Source: Thiomargarita sp. (GTDB lineage Bacteria > Pseudomonadota > Gammaproteobacteria > Beggiatoales > Beggiatoaceae). Taken from it: DNA of 64,000 bases. Shown here piece by piece: positions 53,024-62,814 of this stretch. The position numbers and the translations under genes are program-made. The notes below the pieces were generated by a model. It saw only the letters and a program-made list of their open reading frames with translations. It was not told the DNA's origin and did no database searches. The stretch covers positions 186,001-250,000 of the forward strand of contig DYNP01000001.1 in the NCBI GenBank assembly GCA_020721005.1, given 5' to 3'. The first letter of the stretch is position 1. Every line of letters begins with the position of its first letter.

Positions 53024-56000
53024 TCAGTCCTCATTCCCATTTAGAGATGGGGAAATTTGGAAGAGATTGCTGACGACTTTTCCAACAGGCACGGGCGTTA
53101 ATCTGCGCAGTTTGTTTTTTACAGCGGCTTCTCCAAATTCTTGTTCAATGTAGTTTCGACCTTGCAGGGCCAATTTTTCCCACAGTGTTTTGTCTGTGTA
53201 CACTTGGATCACTGCCTGGGCAAATCGTATAGGGTCATCGGCAATCAAGGCGGTTTCTCCTTCTACCAATCCCATACCTTCTGCCCCAATTTGAGTGGTA
53301 ACAATGGGCAGTCCCAAAGATAAAGCTTGTCCCAATTTGCCTTTCATGCCTGCTCCATAACGCAGATAGGAGACAAATACTCGTCTTTGGGCGAATTCTG
53401 GGGCCACTTGATCCACCCAACCTACTACTTTTATGTGGGGACTGGCTAAGGTTTTCATGGCAGGTTTCATGTGACTGCCGATAAGATATAAAGAGGTGTC
53501 TGGCAATCGTTCCCAAATAAGAGGTAATACTTGTTCAATCAGATAGTATACAGCGTCTTCGTTGGGATGATGGTTATAATTTCCAATGAAAACCAGGCCT
53601 TCCCGTTGTTCAAAAGGTACATTTGAGGGAGATTCCAGTTGATGGACATTGGGCAGAATGGCATAGTTTAACTTAGGCAATTCTTGTTGTAAATGCCGGG
53701 CATCTTCTTCAGTGACAGTGAGGGTAACGTTGGCTAATAAACAGTTGCTTAATTCTTTGCGACGAGTTTCTTGGGCCTTAATTGCCAAGTCTAGGTTGTT
53801 TTCAATTTCAGCTTGGCGCAATTCCCGAATGTAATGGATGTCTACGGTGTCATAGAATAATTGGGTGGCTGGCGAGAGTAAGCGTAAAACGGGTAGGTAA
53901 CGGTGCCCAATGTCCACGCGACAGATCATGGCATAGTCAAATACACGATAGCTGAGGGCTTCCATGAGATGGTATTGACCATGAAATACTTCCACGCCTA
54001 AGGTTTCTAGGGCATGGCGATATTTGAATTGGCTGTCTAAATTGTCAGGGAAAAAACTAATGCGGAATCCCAATTCGACCCAAAATCGAATGAGGGTAAA
54101 TAGGCGTAGGGAGCCAGAGTCTTCATCAAAAGCAGGTAAAGTGGCTTCAATAATCAGTAGGGTAGGAAGATTTTTGGGGTTAAGTAAGGTGTAATGGTTG
54201 AGTAACAATCCGGTCTCTGCCAGTAATTGAGATTCCCAACGGGCCAGGAAACGGTGCCGATCTTGTTCATATAGGGAAGTATCTATTGGGGACCGAATTT
54301 GGGAATCTTGATAGGCAAAGGCACTTTGATAGAGGCTAGCACAGTGTTGGCGTTTCAGTTGCCAAATCAGTTCAGTGACTTGATAAGTGTCGGTTGTATA
54401 AGCAGTTTCTTTAATGGAGAGTTGGGATAAACAGTGGGCTTTTAAGATGACTAAACTGGTGCTGGCGGCTTCTATGCAGCGTTGGTAAGCATGGGCGGGA
54501 TGATCTGCGGGAGCACCGATGGGATAGTGGTGACAGTGTCCATATTGGTCGATCAGAGCATAGCCGGCAGTGATTTGTTTGGCGGTGTTGATCTGAGCAG
54601 GGACCAGTAAACCGGCTTGGGGGCGCTGGGTGAAAATGGTTTGGGCTTGAGCAATTGCGGTGATGTCAGGTAGAGCCTGAGGATGACAAAACCAGATCCA
54701 ACTGTTTTCTTTAAGGTAGCTGGCTTGTTGAGGTTGGAGGTAATTGAGTAAGTGGAGTAACTGAGGTGCAACTGGCAGCGTGGTTGTTGAGTTGGACCAG
54801 ATGATCAGTGGTTGGGACTGACAGTAGGATAGAATTTCTGGTGAAAGTTCTCCGGCAATGATGACACAGGCACTGGCTTGGGACTGTTGTAGCATTTTGA
54901 CGAGCCGTCTCAGTAAAATCTGTAGATTCAACAGTTGAGAGGTGCCGGTGATGAAAAAGAGGTGGTCTGCAGGTTGATGGGCTAAATTAAGGGGTAAGGG
55001 ACTGTCAAAAAGACCTTCTGCCAACCAATGAGGCAGGGGAGTTGGCAGGGTGAGTTCCGTAGGTGGATTGGGAGTTTGATGTAGGGGAACGGAGTGACAC
55101 CAGATGGCCAGGGCATTGTGCTCATCAGCATCCGGGGAGTCAATTTCGATCTGATAAGTTTGGTCTGCAGAGTCTGGGAAGGCTTCAAAATCAATGGAGT
55201 GGAATAGGTTGTCTAGAATTTGTAGGCCACTGAATTGAATGATGCGTAAAGGAGTGGGTTGTTGGAGTTGGCGAATGATCACGCGCAGTTGACAGGCGTT
55301 AATACGTTGATAAGTGGCTAAGACCAAGTCCAGGCGACAGAAGTTGGGCAGTGAGCAGTACACGGTCATGACCAGGGCAGTTTGTGGTCCCAAGTGGAAT
55401 GGGAGGTCTGGGGCTTGGGTTGCTTGATCCATCAGGTGTAAATGGTGGTCCACTTGGCGGGCAAAGGTGCGGAAATTGGGTTGGTAATGGGATATGGGGC
55501 GTGGTTCGGGAATGGTTGAAGTGGGACTGGGTTGTGCAGTGTTGAGCAGGGTCAGGCGATTGTCATAATCGGCTAATTCTTCGGTGAATCGTTGGGCGGC
55601 TTGATTGACTTTGTCCAGAAGTTTAACGTAGCCTCCATAGTGTAACCAGCGGGAACGTAAAGCTTTGGCAGTCAAGGTGTGTAGGCAAGCAGCTAAGGTT
55701 CGATTGTGTTGGTTAAGTATTTGTAATTCATAACTTAATTCTTGTAATTGTTGTTGTTGTTGTTGACGTTGTGTCTGCCATTGTTGATGGTGCCAATCCA
55801 ATAAACGTTGGTAGTGAAGGCGGAGGTCATATTCCTGTAAATCAGGATATGAGAATTGGGGTTGAGTGGAGAGAATTCTAGCCAGACCGCCTTGAGTGAG
55901 TCCCAAAGCAGCTTGGTGAAAGAGTTCATGAAGACGAGTGTGAGCGGTTTGGCAACAGTCTCGTTCTTGAACAGTGGCTTGTTGGAGTTGTTGATACAGG

Positions 56001-57460
56001 TGGACATTTTTGTTAATTTCTTGTATCATTTCAACTTGTTGTTGTTTAAAATGGGTTTCTTGTTGATGATAGGCATGTTGCCATTGTTGTTGTTGTTGCT
56101 CATGCTCTGTTTGCAAAGTTTGATAGCGTTGAGTCCAATTGGTTTGTAATTGGCGCACTTCAGTGTCGTGTTGCGTGTTGAGTTTTTCGAGTTGTTGGGC
56201 ATAACGGGTATGGGTTTGTTGATGTTCAAGTTGAAGTTGTTGGTATTCAAATTGATGTTGTTCATACTTGCGTTGCCAGTCTATCTGAAGTTGAGTGTAT
56301 TGGGTTTGTAGTTGCTCATATTTGCGTTGCCAGTCTAAACGGGTTTGAGTGGATTCGGCTTGGAGATGTTCATAGCGCCGATTCCAGTCACTTTGAGATT
56401 GGTCATATTTATGCTGCCAATCTCTATTCAGTTGAGTGTGTTGTTGCTGACTGTCCTTTTGCAATTGTTCATAGTCTTTTTGCAGCCGTTGATGTTCCCG
56501 TTGCCAATTTTTTTGGGACAAGGCATGTTCCCTTTCCAAACGATCGTATTGTCCGCGATAGTCGGCAAGTTGGCGTTGCAGATTTTCAAAGTCATGTTGA
56601 CTTCGTAAAAGTTGTAAGTGTAACTGTTGTTTATCTTCCTGATATTCGCGTAAATTACCGCGTCGTTCCTGACTGAGACGCCAGTATTCGGCCAGTTGTG
56701 GGAGCATTTGTTCCGGAGCTAAAGGCATCCAGTGTTTGTGCAGCATTTGTTGATAGGCGTGTTGCCAACGGGCTTTGTCAGCCACTTGAGTGATTTGTTG
56801 ATGGCTCCAAATGGCATATTCAGTGGTAATTTTGTTGAGGTGATAAAATTGGGTGTGTTGCGAGAGTCGCAATAAAATGTCCCAGTCTTCAAATAGTTCA
56901 AATTGTTCGTCAAAGCCACCAAGGTCTGTCCATAGGTTGCGATCGATGAGCAGGTTGATCAGGGGAATGTAATTTTCATATTTGAGACGTTCAGCTTGAT
57001 AGGGTTCATTGAATTGTCCAATGGTTTGTTCTCGTAAAATCAGTTGTTCACCCAATACATCGCGTTGTAGGAGTCTGCAGCCGGAATAGACGATTTTGCT
57101 GTCAAAGTAGAGCAAGGCTTTTTCTAGACGCAACAGATGATCCGGCAGGTAGCGGTCATCATCGTCTAAAAAACCAATGACTTCACTGCGAGATGCTTGT
57201 ACGCCTTGGTTGCCAGCCTGAGCGCGTCCCAAACTGGTTGGATTGCTGATCAGGTGCAGATTGAGTCCGCTGTACAGTTGTACAATGGGGGTAATTGGTT
57301 GGCCACCGTCGTTGACAATGATTACCTCATCAGGTAGTCTTTTTTGTTCAGCCAGACTGTGTAAGCAACGGGTCAATAAATGAGGTCGGTTACGAGTACG
57401 GACAATAATGGCGATCCGTAAATTGGGGGATGATTTTCGGTAACGGCGAATTTTTAACAT
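53024..57460 (-). CDS. giant glycosyltransferase: GT2 domain, coiled coil, GT4-like domain
   Basis: A 1478-residue protein. Residues about 14-230 form a GT-A family 2 domain (RIAIIVRTRNRPHLLTRCLH, DEVIIVNDGG, and the metal-binding FLDDDDRYLPDH). From about 265 to 600 runs a very Gln-rich coiled coil with repeated WQRKYEQLQ-type units. A middle region (about 650-1090) has no clear family. The C-terminal 360 residues are GT-B, family 4-like, with GNYNHHPNEDAVYYLIEQVL and GAGMKGKLGQALSLGLPIV. Two transferases joined by a rod suggest stepwise surface-glycan assembly. No signal peptide is seen, so it is cytoplasmic or membrane-associated. Confidence 0.87.
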   Translation of the reverse strand: MLKIRRYRKSSPNLRIAIIVRTRNRPHLLTRCLHSLAEQKRLPDEVIIVNDGGQPITPIVQLYSGLNLHLISNPTSLGRAQAGNQGVQASRSEVIGFLDDDDRYLPDHLLRLEKALLYFDSKIVYSGCRLLQRDVLGEQLILREQTIGQFNEPYQAERLKYENYIPLINLLIDRNLWTDLGGFDEQFELFEDWDILLRLSQHTQFYHLNKITTEYAIWSHQQITQVADKARWQHAYQQMLHKHWMPLAPEQMLPQLAEYWRLSQERRGNLREYQEDKQQLHLQLLRSQHDFENLQRQLADYRGQYDRLEREHALSQKNWQREHQRLQKDYEQLQKDSQQQHTQLNRDWQHKYDQSQSDWNRRYEHLQAESTQTRLDWQRKYEQLQTQYTQLQIDWQRKYEQHQFEYQQLQLEHQQTHTRYAQQLEKLNTQHDTEVRQLQTNWTQRYQTLQTEHEQQQQQWQHAYHQQETHFKQQQVEMIQEINKNVHLYQQLQQATVQERDCCQTAHTRLHELFHQAALGLTQGGLARILSTQPQFSYPDLQEYDLRLHYQRLLDWHHQQWQTQRQQQQQQLQELSYELQILNQHNRTLAACLHTLTAKALRSRWLHYGGYVKLLDKVNQAAQRFTEELADYDNRLTLLNTAQPSPTSTIPEPRPISHYQPNFRTFARQVDHHLHLMDQATQAPDLPFHLGPQTALVMTVYCSLPNFCRLDLVLATYQRINACQLRVIIRQLQQPTPLRIIQFSGLQILDNLFHSIDFEAFPDSADQTYQIEIDSPDADEHNALAIWCHSVPLHQTPNPPTELTLPTPLPHWLAEGLFDSPLPLNLAHQPADHLFFITGTSQLLNLQILLRRLVKMLQQSQASACVIIAGELSPEILSYCQSQPLIIWSNSTTTLPVAPQLLHLLNYLQPQQASYLKENSWIWFCHPQALPDITAIAQAQTIFTQRPQAGLLVPAQINTAKQITAGYALIDQYGHCHHYPIGAPADHPAHAYQRCIEAASTSLVILKAHCLSQLSIKETAYTTDTYQVTELIWQLKRQHCASLYQSAFAYQDSQIRSPIDTSLYEQDRHRFLARWESQLLAETGLLLNHYTLLNPKNLPTLLIIEATLPAFDEDSGSLRLFTLIRFWVELGFRISFFPDNLDSQFKYRHALETLGVEVFHGQYHLMEALSYRVFDYAMICRVDIGHRYLPVLRLLSPATQLFYDTVDIHYIRELRQAEIENNLDLAIKAQETRRKELSNCLLANVTLTVTEEDARHLQQELPKLNYAILPNVHQLESPSNVPFEQREGLVFIGNYNHHPNEDAVYYLIEQVLPLIWERLPDTSLYLIGSHMKPAMKTLASPHIKVVGWVDQVAPEFAQRRVFVSYLRYGAGMKGKLGQALSLGLPIVTTQIGAEGMGLVEGETALIADDPIRFAQAVIQVYTDKTLWEKLALQGRNYIEQEFGEAAVKNKLRRLTPVPVGKVVSNLFQISPSLNGNED

Positions 57461-57485
57461 AATAAGTTATTTTTAAAGTAGATGA

Positions 57486-57515
57486 TTGACTCAAGTCATT
57501 TGTTTTTGGTACATT
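57486..57515 (+). promoter_or_regulatory. candidate promoter of cmk
   Basis: TTGACT (57486-57491), an 18-base spacer, then TACATT (57510-57515), about 130 bases before the cmk ATG. It lies in the divergent gap between cmk and the giant glycosyltransferase gene. Confidence 0.35.
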
Positions 57516-57644
57516 AAATCGCTTTGGATAAGGGGTCAAGAAAGTTGGTTTTTTGGTCAGTAGCGGATGAACCCACTTTTGCAGGATGTTCATTGGCCCT
57601 GCCTACTTTAATCTAAAATATCTATAATCTCAAGTTTAACACTT

Positions 57645-58340
57645 ATGACTCCACAAATTCCGGTCATCACAGTAGATGGTCCTGCTGGCGTAGGAAAGGG
57701 TACGGTCAGTGCCCAATTGGCTCAACAACTGGGTTGGCATATTTTGGACAGTGGCGCCTTATATCGGATAGTGGCGTGGGCAGCTCTGCGTCAAAATGCA
57801 AACTTGGCAGATGAAACTGCGTTGATTGCTTTAATTCCAGCAGTGAATTGTCATTTTTATCCTCAAGATGGGGTAGTTAAGATAATCGCGTTGGAGGAAG
57901 ATATTACTCAATCCGTCAGGTCAGAAGCGTTGGGGCAAGCGGCTTCGGAAATTGCCGTGCTTCCTAATTTGCGTCAAGCATTACTGCAAACGCAGAGAGC
58001 TTATCGGCAAGCACCGGGCTTGATAGCGGATGGACGTGATATGGGGACTGTGGTCTTTCCAGATGCGCCAGTTAAGATTTATTTGACAGCTACGGCTAAT
58101 GAACGAGCACAAAGACGTTATAAACAGTTGAAAGAACAAGGAGTCTGTGTTAAACTGCCCGAGTTGATAAAAGAAATTGTGGCCCGTGATTATCGTGATC
58201 GCACCCGCAGTCACGCTCCTTTGAGGGCGGCGGAGGACGCAGTGATCATAGACACTACCCATTTATCCATTATACAAGTTGTTGAATCTGTTATAAATGT
58301 GTATACTCAATACACGCAAAGGCACCCAAAGCCAACTTAA
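57645..58340 (+). CDS. cmk: cytidylate kinase
   Basis: CMP/dCMP kinase of 231 residues. The P-loop is G12-P-A-G-V-G-K-G-T20. LDSGALYRIVAWAAL is the nucleotide-monophosphate-binding motif and PGLIADGRDMGTVVFPDA the conserved core. The lid contains RDYRDRTRSHAPLRAAEDAVIIDTT-type residues. It precedes rpsA, the standard gammaproteobacterial order. Confidence 0.97.
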   Translation: MTPQIPVITVDGPAGVGKGTVSAQLAQQLGWHILDSGALYRIVAWAALRQNANLADETALIALIPAVNCHFYPQDGVVKIIALEEDITQSVRSEALGQAASEIAVLPNLRQALLQTQRAYRQAPGLIADGRDMGTVVFPDAPVKIYLTATANERAQRRYKQLKEQGVCVKLPELIKEIVARDYRDRTRSHAPLRAAEDAVIIDTTHLSIIQVVESVINVYTQYTQRHPKPT

Positions 58341-58349
58341 GGTTGACTT

Positions 58350-58378
58350 TTGAGGATTATCATTAACCTGCATATAAT
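58350..58378 (+). promoter_or_regulatory. candidate rpsA promoter
   Basis: TTGAGG (58350-58355), a 17-base spacer and a perfect TATAAT (58373-58378). It would give a leader of about 200 bases before rpsA, long enough for the S1 autoregulation known in gammaproteobacteria. A nearby TTGACT at 58343 has a spacer of 24 and is less likely. Confidence 0.5.
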
Positions 58379-58588
58379 ATATGCAGCTCACATCAATAGC
58401 ATGAAGACCTTCAAACACAGTTGTCGTTGTCTGTTCCTAGGGCATTCTCATATCGTTGTTTTTCCCCAATATTCTGACATTTAACTATTCCCTTTTGAAA
58501 ACTGGAGCAGTTTCTGTGGATAAGGGAATTGGCAACTTGGGCCCTAAGATAAGAAAAACGAGAACTGATATTAGGTCAGGGGTTTGGA

Positions 58589-60259
58589 ATGAGCGAAAGC
58601 TTTGCTGAATTATTTGAACAAAGTCTATCTGCAAAACAAATGGTACCAGGTAGTATCGTTACTGGTCAAATCGTAGAAATACGTGGTGATGTCGTCATTG
58701 TGAATGCCGGTCTCAAATCTGAGGGCGTCATTCCCATTGAACAATTTTATGACAAACAGGGTCAAATTGAAGTTGCAGTTGGAGATTATGTTGACGTTGC
58801 ACTGGATGCTGTGGAGGACGGGTTTGGGGAAACTCGCCTATCTCGTGAAAAAGCCAAACGGGCAGCCGCTTGGGGTGAATTGGAACGCGCTTATGATGAA
58901 AGTCGCACCATCATCGGTACCATCACCGAAAAGGTCAAAGGAGGTTTTACCGTCAACATGAACGATATCCGGGCCTTTTTGCCTGGCTCTTTGGTTGATG
59001 TAAGACCGGTCCGAGACAGCACTTATCTGGAAGGCAAACCACTGGACTTTAAAGTTATCAAGCTGGATAAACGTCGCAACAATGTGGTCGTTTCTCGCCG
59101 AGCAGTGGTTGAGAAGGAAAACAGTGAAGAACGGCAAGCTTTGTTGGATACCATGCAAGAGGGAATTAGCCTGAAAGGGGTGGTTAAGAACCTGACCGAT
59201 TATGGCGCCTTTGTTGATCTGGGAGGTGTTGATGGTTTACTCCACATCACCGACATGGCTTGGCGGCGAGTTAAACATCCCAATGAAGTAGTTTCAGTCG
59301 GCGATGAAATTGAAGTCAAAGTGCTCAAATTTGATCGAGAACGGACCAGAGTCTCATTGGGACTTAAGCAATTGGGTGCTGATCCTTGGATCGATATTGC
59401 CCAACGTTACCCGGTCAATACCCGTTTGGTTGGTAAAGTGACCAACTTGGCTGATTACGGCTGTTTCGTCGAAATTGAAGAAGGCGTGGAAGGTCTGGTC
59501 CACGTTTCAGAAATGGATTGGACCAATAAAAATATCCATCCTTCCAAAGTCGTTATGGTAGGTCAAGAAGTGGAAGTCATGGTCTTAGAAATCGACGAGG
59601 AGCGTCGTCGTATTTCTTTGGGCATCAAACATTGCCAAGCCAATCCTTGGAATGAATTTGCCTCCAAATACAACAAGAATGACAAGGTCGTTGGACACAT
59701 TAAATCCATCACCGATTTCGGAATCTTTGTGGGCTTGGAAGGCGGCATTGATGGGCTAGTTCACCTGTCTGACATCTCTTGGAACTCCTCTGGGGAAGAA
59801 GCCGTTCGTCAATACACCAAAGGGGAAGAAATTGAAGCCGTGGTCTTGGCCGTTGACGCCGATCGGGAACGCATTTCCCTCGGGGTTAAACAATTGGACA
59901 AAGATCCCTTCTCCAATTTCGTGGCGGAACATCCCAAAGGCAGCCTGGTTAAGGGTATTGTGAAAGCAGTGGATGTTAAGGGTGCCACCGTTCAGTTAGA
60001 AGAAGGGGTAGAAGGCTATTTACGATCTTCGGAATTGAGTAAGGAACGTGTGGAAGACGCGCGTGATTTATTGAGAATTGGGCAAGAAGTGGAAGCCAAA
60101 TTCACCGGCGTCGATCGCAAAAAACGCACTGTTTCCCTCTCCGTGAAAGCCAAAGAGTTTGATGAGGAAGCCAATGTCCTCCAGGAATATGGACAAACTT
60201 CTCCCAATTCTGCAACCCTAGGTGACTTGATTAAGGAACAAGTGGATACTCAAAACTAA
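58589..60259 (+). CDS. rpsA: 30S ribosomal protein S1
   Basis: A 556-residue S1 with six S1 (OB-fold) domains at about residues 20-86, 105-170, 190-260, 275-347, 362-434 and 449-520. Repeated signatures are [40 protein letters not shown] and [20 protein letters not shown]. It binds mRNA upstream of the start site during initiation on the ribosome. The length is the usual one for the full protein. A 248-base leader separates it from cmk, and a strong hairpin follows. Confidence 0.98.
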   Translation: MSESFAELFEQSLSAKQMVPGSIVTGQIVEIRGDVVIVNAGLKSEGVIPIEQFYDKQGQIEVAVGDYVDVALDAVEDGFGETRLSREKAKRAAAWGELERAYDESRTIIGTITEKVKGGFTVNMNDIRAFLPGSLVDVRPVRDSTYLEGKPLDFKVIKLDKRRNNVVVSRRAVVEKENSEERQALLDTMQEGISLKGVVKNLTDYGAFVDLGGVDGLLHITDMAWRRVKHPNEVVSVGDEIEVKVLKFDRERTRVSLGLKQLGADPWIDIAQRYPVNTRLVGKVTNLADYGCFVEIEEGVEGLVHVSEMDWTNKNIHPSKVVMVGQEVEVMVLEIDEERRRISLGIKHCQANPWNEFASKYNKNDKVVGHIKSITDFGIFVGLEGGIDGLVHLSDISWNSSGEEAVRQYTKGEEIEAVVLAVDADRERISLGVKQLDKDPFSNFVAEHPKGSLVKGIVKAVDVKGATVQLEEGVEGYLRSSELSKERVEDARDLLRIGQEVEAKFTGVDRKKRTVSLSVKAKEFDEEANVLQEYGQTSPNSATLGDLIKEQVDTQN

Positions 60260-60281
60260 CCACTTCCCTTTAAATGACCTA

Positions 60282-60323
60282 ATTTTAGATTTTGGGTTAG
60301 AAGTTCAATCTGAAATCTAAAAT
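60282..60323 (+). terminator. hairpin after rpsA
   Basis: Perfect 11-bp arms ATTTTAGATTT and AAATCTAAAAT with a 20-base loop, between rpsA and ihfB. The stem is AT-rich and lacks a T-run, so it may attenuate rather than end transcription. Confidence 0.5.
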
Positions 60324-60363
60324 CCCTCACCTGTTTTGCCCCTTATTTAAGGATATTGACACA

Positions 60364-60642
60364 ATGACAAAATCAGAGTTAATCGAAGCCATAGCCCAAA
60401 AACAAACCCAATTGGCTCCAAAAGACATTGATTTGGCGATTAAAACATTATTGGAACAAATGGCCCAATCCTTATCCGAAGGCGAAAGGATAGAAATTCG
60501 TGGCTTTGGCAGTTTTTCACTGCACTATCGTCCCCCCAGGACTGGCAGAAATCCTAAAACAGGCGATACCGTTTCTCTGCCTGCCAAATATGTACCCCAT
60601 TTTAAACCGGGCAAAGAATTGCGAGACCGTGTCAACGGTTGA
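60364..60642 (+). CDS. ihfB: integration host factor subunit beta
   Basis: A 92-residue DNABII protein. [17 protein letters not shown] at the N-terminus and [21 protein letters not shown]-type arm with the intercalating proline are characteristic, and [15 protein letters not shown] closes it. With IHF-alpha it bends DNA at specific sites. Position after rpsA, and the IhfB-like sequence rather than HU, support the assignment. Confidence 0.95.
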   Translation: MTKSELIEAIAQKQTQLAPKDIDLAIKTLLEQMAQSLSEGERIEIRGFGSFSLHYRPPRTGRNPKTGDTVSLPAKYVPHFKPGKELRDRVNG

Positions 60643-60656
60643 ATTCCCACACCCTT

Positions 60657-60680
60657 CCCATTTTGAAGCTCTAAAATGGG
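60657..60680 (+). terminator. hairpin after ihfB
   Basis: Arms CCCATTTT and AAAATGGG (8 bp, perfect) with an 8-base loop, in the 76-base gap between ihfB and lapB. No T-run follows, so it is probably not a full terminator. Confidence 0.45.
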
Positions 60681-60718
60681 CGGTCTAAACTTCTGAATTC
60701 CACCATTCCAACTACCTG

Positions 60719-61923
60719 ATGAACGAATTAATATGGTTATTATTACCTCTAGCGGCTGCTGCCGGATGGTTAATGGCCAAATACCATATTACTTTCACCC
60801 ATTCATTTCCGTTTTCCTCTGATTATTTTAAGGGACTCAATTACTTACTCAATGAGGAACCTGATAAGGCGATTGACATTTTTATCAAACTCATTGAAGT
60901 GGATAATGAAACTGTGGAAACTCACTTGGCTTTGGGCGCTTTATTTAGAAGGCGTGGGGAAGTCAATCGGGCCATCCGCATCCACCATAATTTAACCACT
61001 CGCACCACTTTAACAACTGCACAAAGAAGCTTAGCTCAACTGGAATTGGCTCTTGATTATCGACGGGCAGGTTTGTTAGACCGGGCAGAAAGTTTATTCC
61101 TAGAATTACTCAACTTTAAACAACATCAAGCCTTGGCATTGCAACAATTGTTGGACATTTATCAACAAGAGCATGAATGGGATAAAGCCAATGGGATAAA
61201 GCCATTGAAGTTGCTAAAAAATTGGCCAAAGCCACATCCAAAACCACCCATCATATTGTTGCTCACTATTGTTGTGAACAAGCGGAAATTTATCAGCAAA
61301 ATCAAGATATTCAAAACGGTTATGCCAAACTGGCTCAGGCCCTGACCACTGATCCACACTGTGTTAGAGCCAGTTTGTTAGAAGGAAAATTTGCCTTGGC
61401 CCAACAAGATTACGTTCGGGCCATCGAGGCATTTAAGCGAGTGGCACAACAAAATCCCACTTATCTCACTGAAGTAGTTGAATCTCTACAAATTTGCTAC
61501 GATCAAATGGGACAGTCTCATGAATTTGTCACTTACTTGGAACACTTGCTGGACATTCATGGGGAATCCATGCCCATTTCCTTACTATTCAAATTCCTAC
61601 AACAACACAAATCAGAATGCCTGCTGGCCAAACTCACTGCACAACCCCAACCGAATAAAACTGATTTCGTGCTCAACCAACTGTATAAGCGATCTTCTTT
61701 ACACGGTTTAAATTACCTGTTAGACCTGATGTTATCCCAAGACAATTCAGCGACCAGGGAACAACTCTCAGCCCTCAAGAATATCACTGCCCAATTGCTT
61801 AAAAACAAACCCGCCTATCGTTGTTACCACTGTGGATTTACCAGCAAACACCTTCACTGGCAATGTCCCAGTTGCAAAGAATGGGCCTCTTTGGGACCCA
61901 TTCAAGACAGCGAATTTGACTAA
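60719..61923 (+). pseudogene. lapB: lapB (lipopolysaccharide assembly protein), split by a 14-bp duplication
   Basis: LapB/YciM is an inner-membrane-anchored TPR protein that controls LpxC turnover and LPS assembly. The N-terminal half (membrane helix LIWLLLPLAAAAGWLMA, then TPRs) reads in frame to about residue 157 (EHEWDKA). The frame then shifts and stops at 61345. From 61204 another frame gives the remaining 239 residues, with more TPRs and the rubredoxin-like end YRCYHCGFTSKH...WQCPSCKEW. Removing one copy of the 14-bp repeat at 61176-61203 restores one 396-residue frame (EHEWDKA-IEVAKKLAKA), the normal LapB length. lapA, usually just upstream, is absent. True inactivation, a phase switch or a sequencing/assembly error are all possible. 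Confidence 0.9.
61176..61203 (+). repeat. 14-bp tandem duplication breaking lapB
   Basis: AATGGGATAAAGCC at 61176-61189 is followed immediately by an identical copy at 61190-61203. The extra 14 bases shift the frame by two. Confidence 0.97.
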
Positions 61924-62025
61924 ACTGTCCCCCTTTTTCTCATTCTCCTCCTCCCACTGTTTGTCACTGAACAGTTGAACCCTATCTGAACCACATCAAA
62001 AGTGAGTAACAAGCCACTTCCCCCC

Positions 62026-62724
62026 ATGAAATCGCCCATCATTATTGCCTTGGACTTTGCAGACCCTCGCCAAGCTTATACATTTGCCCAACAATTTCAA
62101 GGCCAACCCTGCCATTTAAAAGTGGGTAAAGAACTATTTACCCGGGGTGGACCGGATTTAGTTAACTCCCTAATTCAACTCGGATTTAATCTATTTCTGG
62201 ATCTCAAGTACCATGACATTCCCAACACTGTTGCCAAAGCCTGTGTGGCAGCTGCCGACTTGGGCGTTTGGATGTTGACCGTCCATGCCTTAGGGGGACG
62301 AGCCATGCTGTCGGCTGCCCGGACCGCCTTGGACACCCACCCCACCCCCCCTTTAATCGTGGCAGTTACTTTATTAACCAGCTTAGAAAATTCTGACTTA
62401 CCAGACATCGGGCTCTCCGGTCAAATTGAAGACAACGTAGTGCGTCTGGCCACCTTAGCCCATGACTGTCAACTGGATGGCATTGTCTGTTCCCCTCAGG
62501 AAATTACTTTAATTCGTAATCACTTAGGCAATTCATTTACACTCATCACCCCCGGCATTCGTCCTGCAACCACTGCCCATGAAGACCAAAAACGGGTATT
62601 AACTCCCCACCAAGCCATCTTGTTGGGAACAGACTATTTGGTCATTGGCCGACCCATTACGGCTGCCCCAAACCCACTCGCCAGTTTCTTGGCCATACAA
62701 CACTCACTATTTCAACCAGAATAA
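62026..62724 (+). CDS. pyrF: orotidine-5'-phosphate decarboxylase
   Basis: A 232-residue OMP decarboxylase, last step of UMP synthesis. PIIIALDFADPRQA, LKVGKELFTRGGPDLV, the catalytic FLDLKYHDIPNTVAKA (Asp-x-Lys-x-x-Asp) and LITPGIRPATTAHEDQKRVL are all present. I start at the ATG at 62026; a GTG at 62002 would add eight residues and cannot be excluded. It follows lapB as in other gammaproteobacteria. Confidence 0.96.
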   Translation: MKSPIIIALDFADPRQAYTFAQQFQGQPCHLKVGKELFTRGGPDLVNSLIQLGFNLFLDLKYHDIPNTVAKACVAAADLGVWMLTVHALGGRAMLSAARTALDTHPTPPLIVAVTLLTSLENSDLPDIGLSGQIEDNVVRLATLAHDCQLDGIVCSPQEITLIRNHLGNSFTLITPGIRPATTAHEDQKRVLTPHQAILLGTDYLVIGRPITAAPNPLASFLAIQHSLFQPE

Positions 62725-62814
62725 CTTGGACAATATTACCCCCCCAAACACCTGCCATTGTCACTTTCTAGAAGCCGTGCAATCTCCTCTCACTTTACCC
62801 ACTCTAACAACAAC

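Noticed and set aside
55735-56520. plus-strand open frames and repeat-rich sequence opposite the coiled coil of the giant glycosyltransferase
   Set aside because: The repetitive look is explained by Gln/Leu/Glu codons of the coiled coil on the minus strand; the plus-strand frames are shadows.
58343-58378. TTGACT with TATAAT as the rpsA promoter
   Set aside because: The spacer would be 24 bases; the TTGAGG at 58350 gives a 17-base spacer with the same -10.
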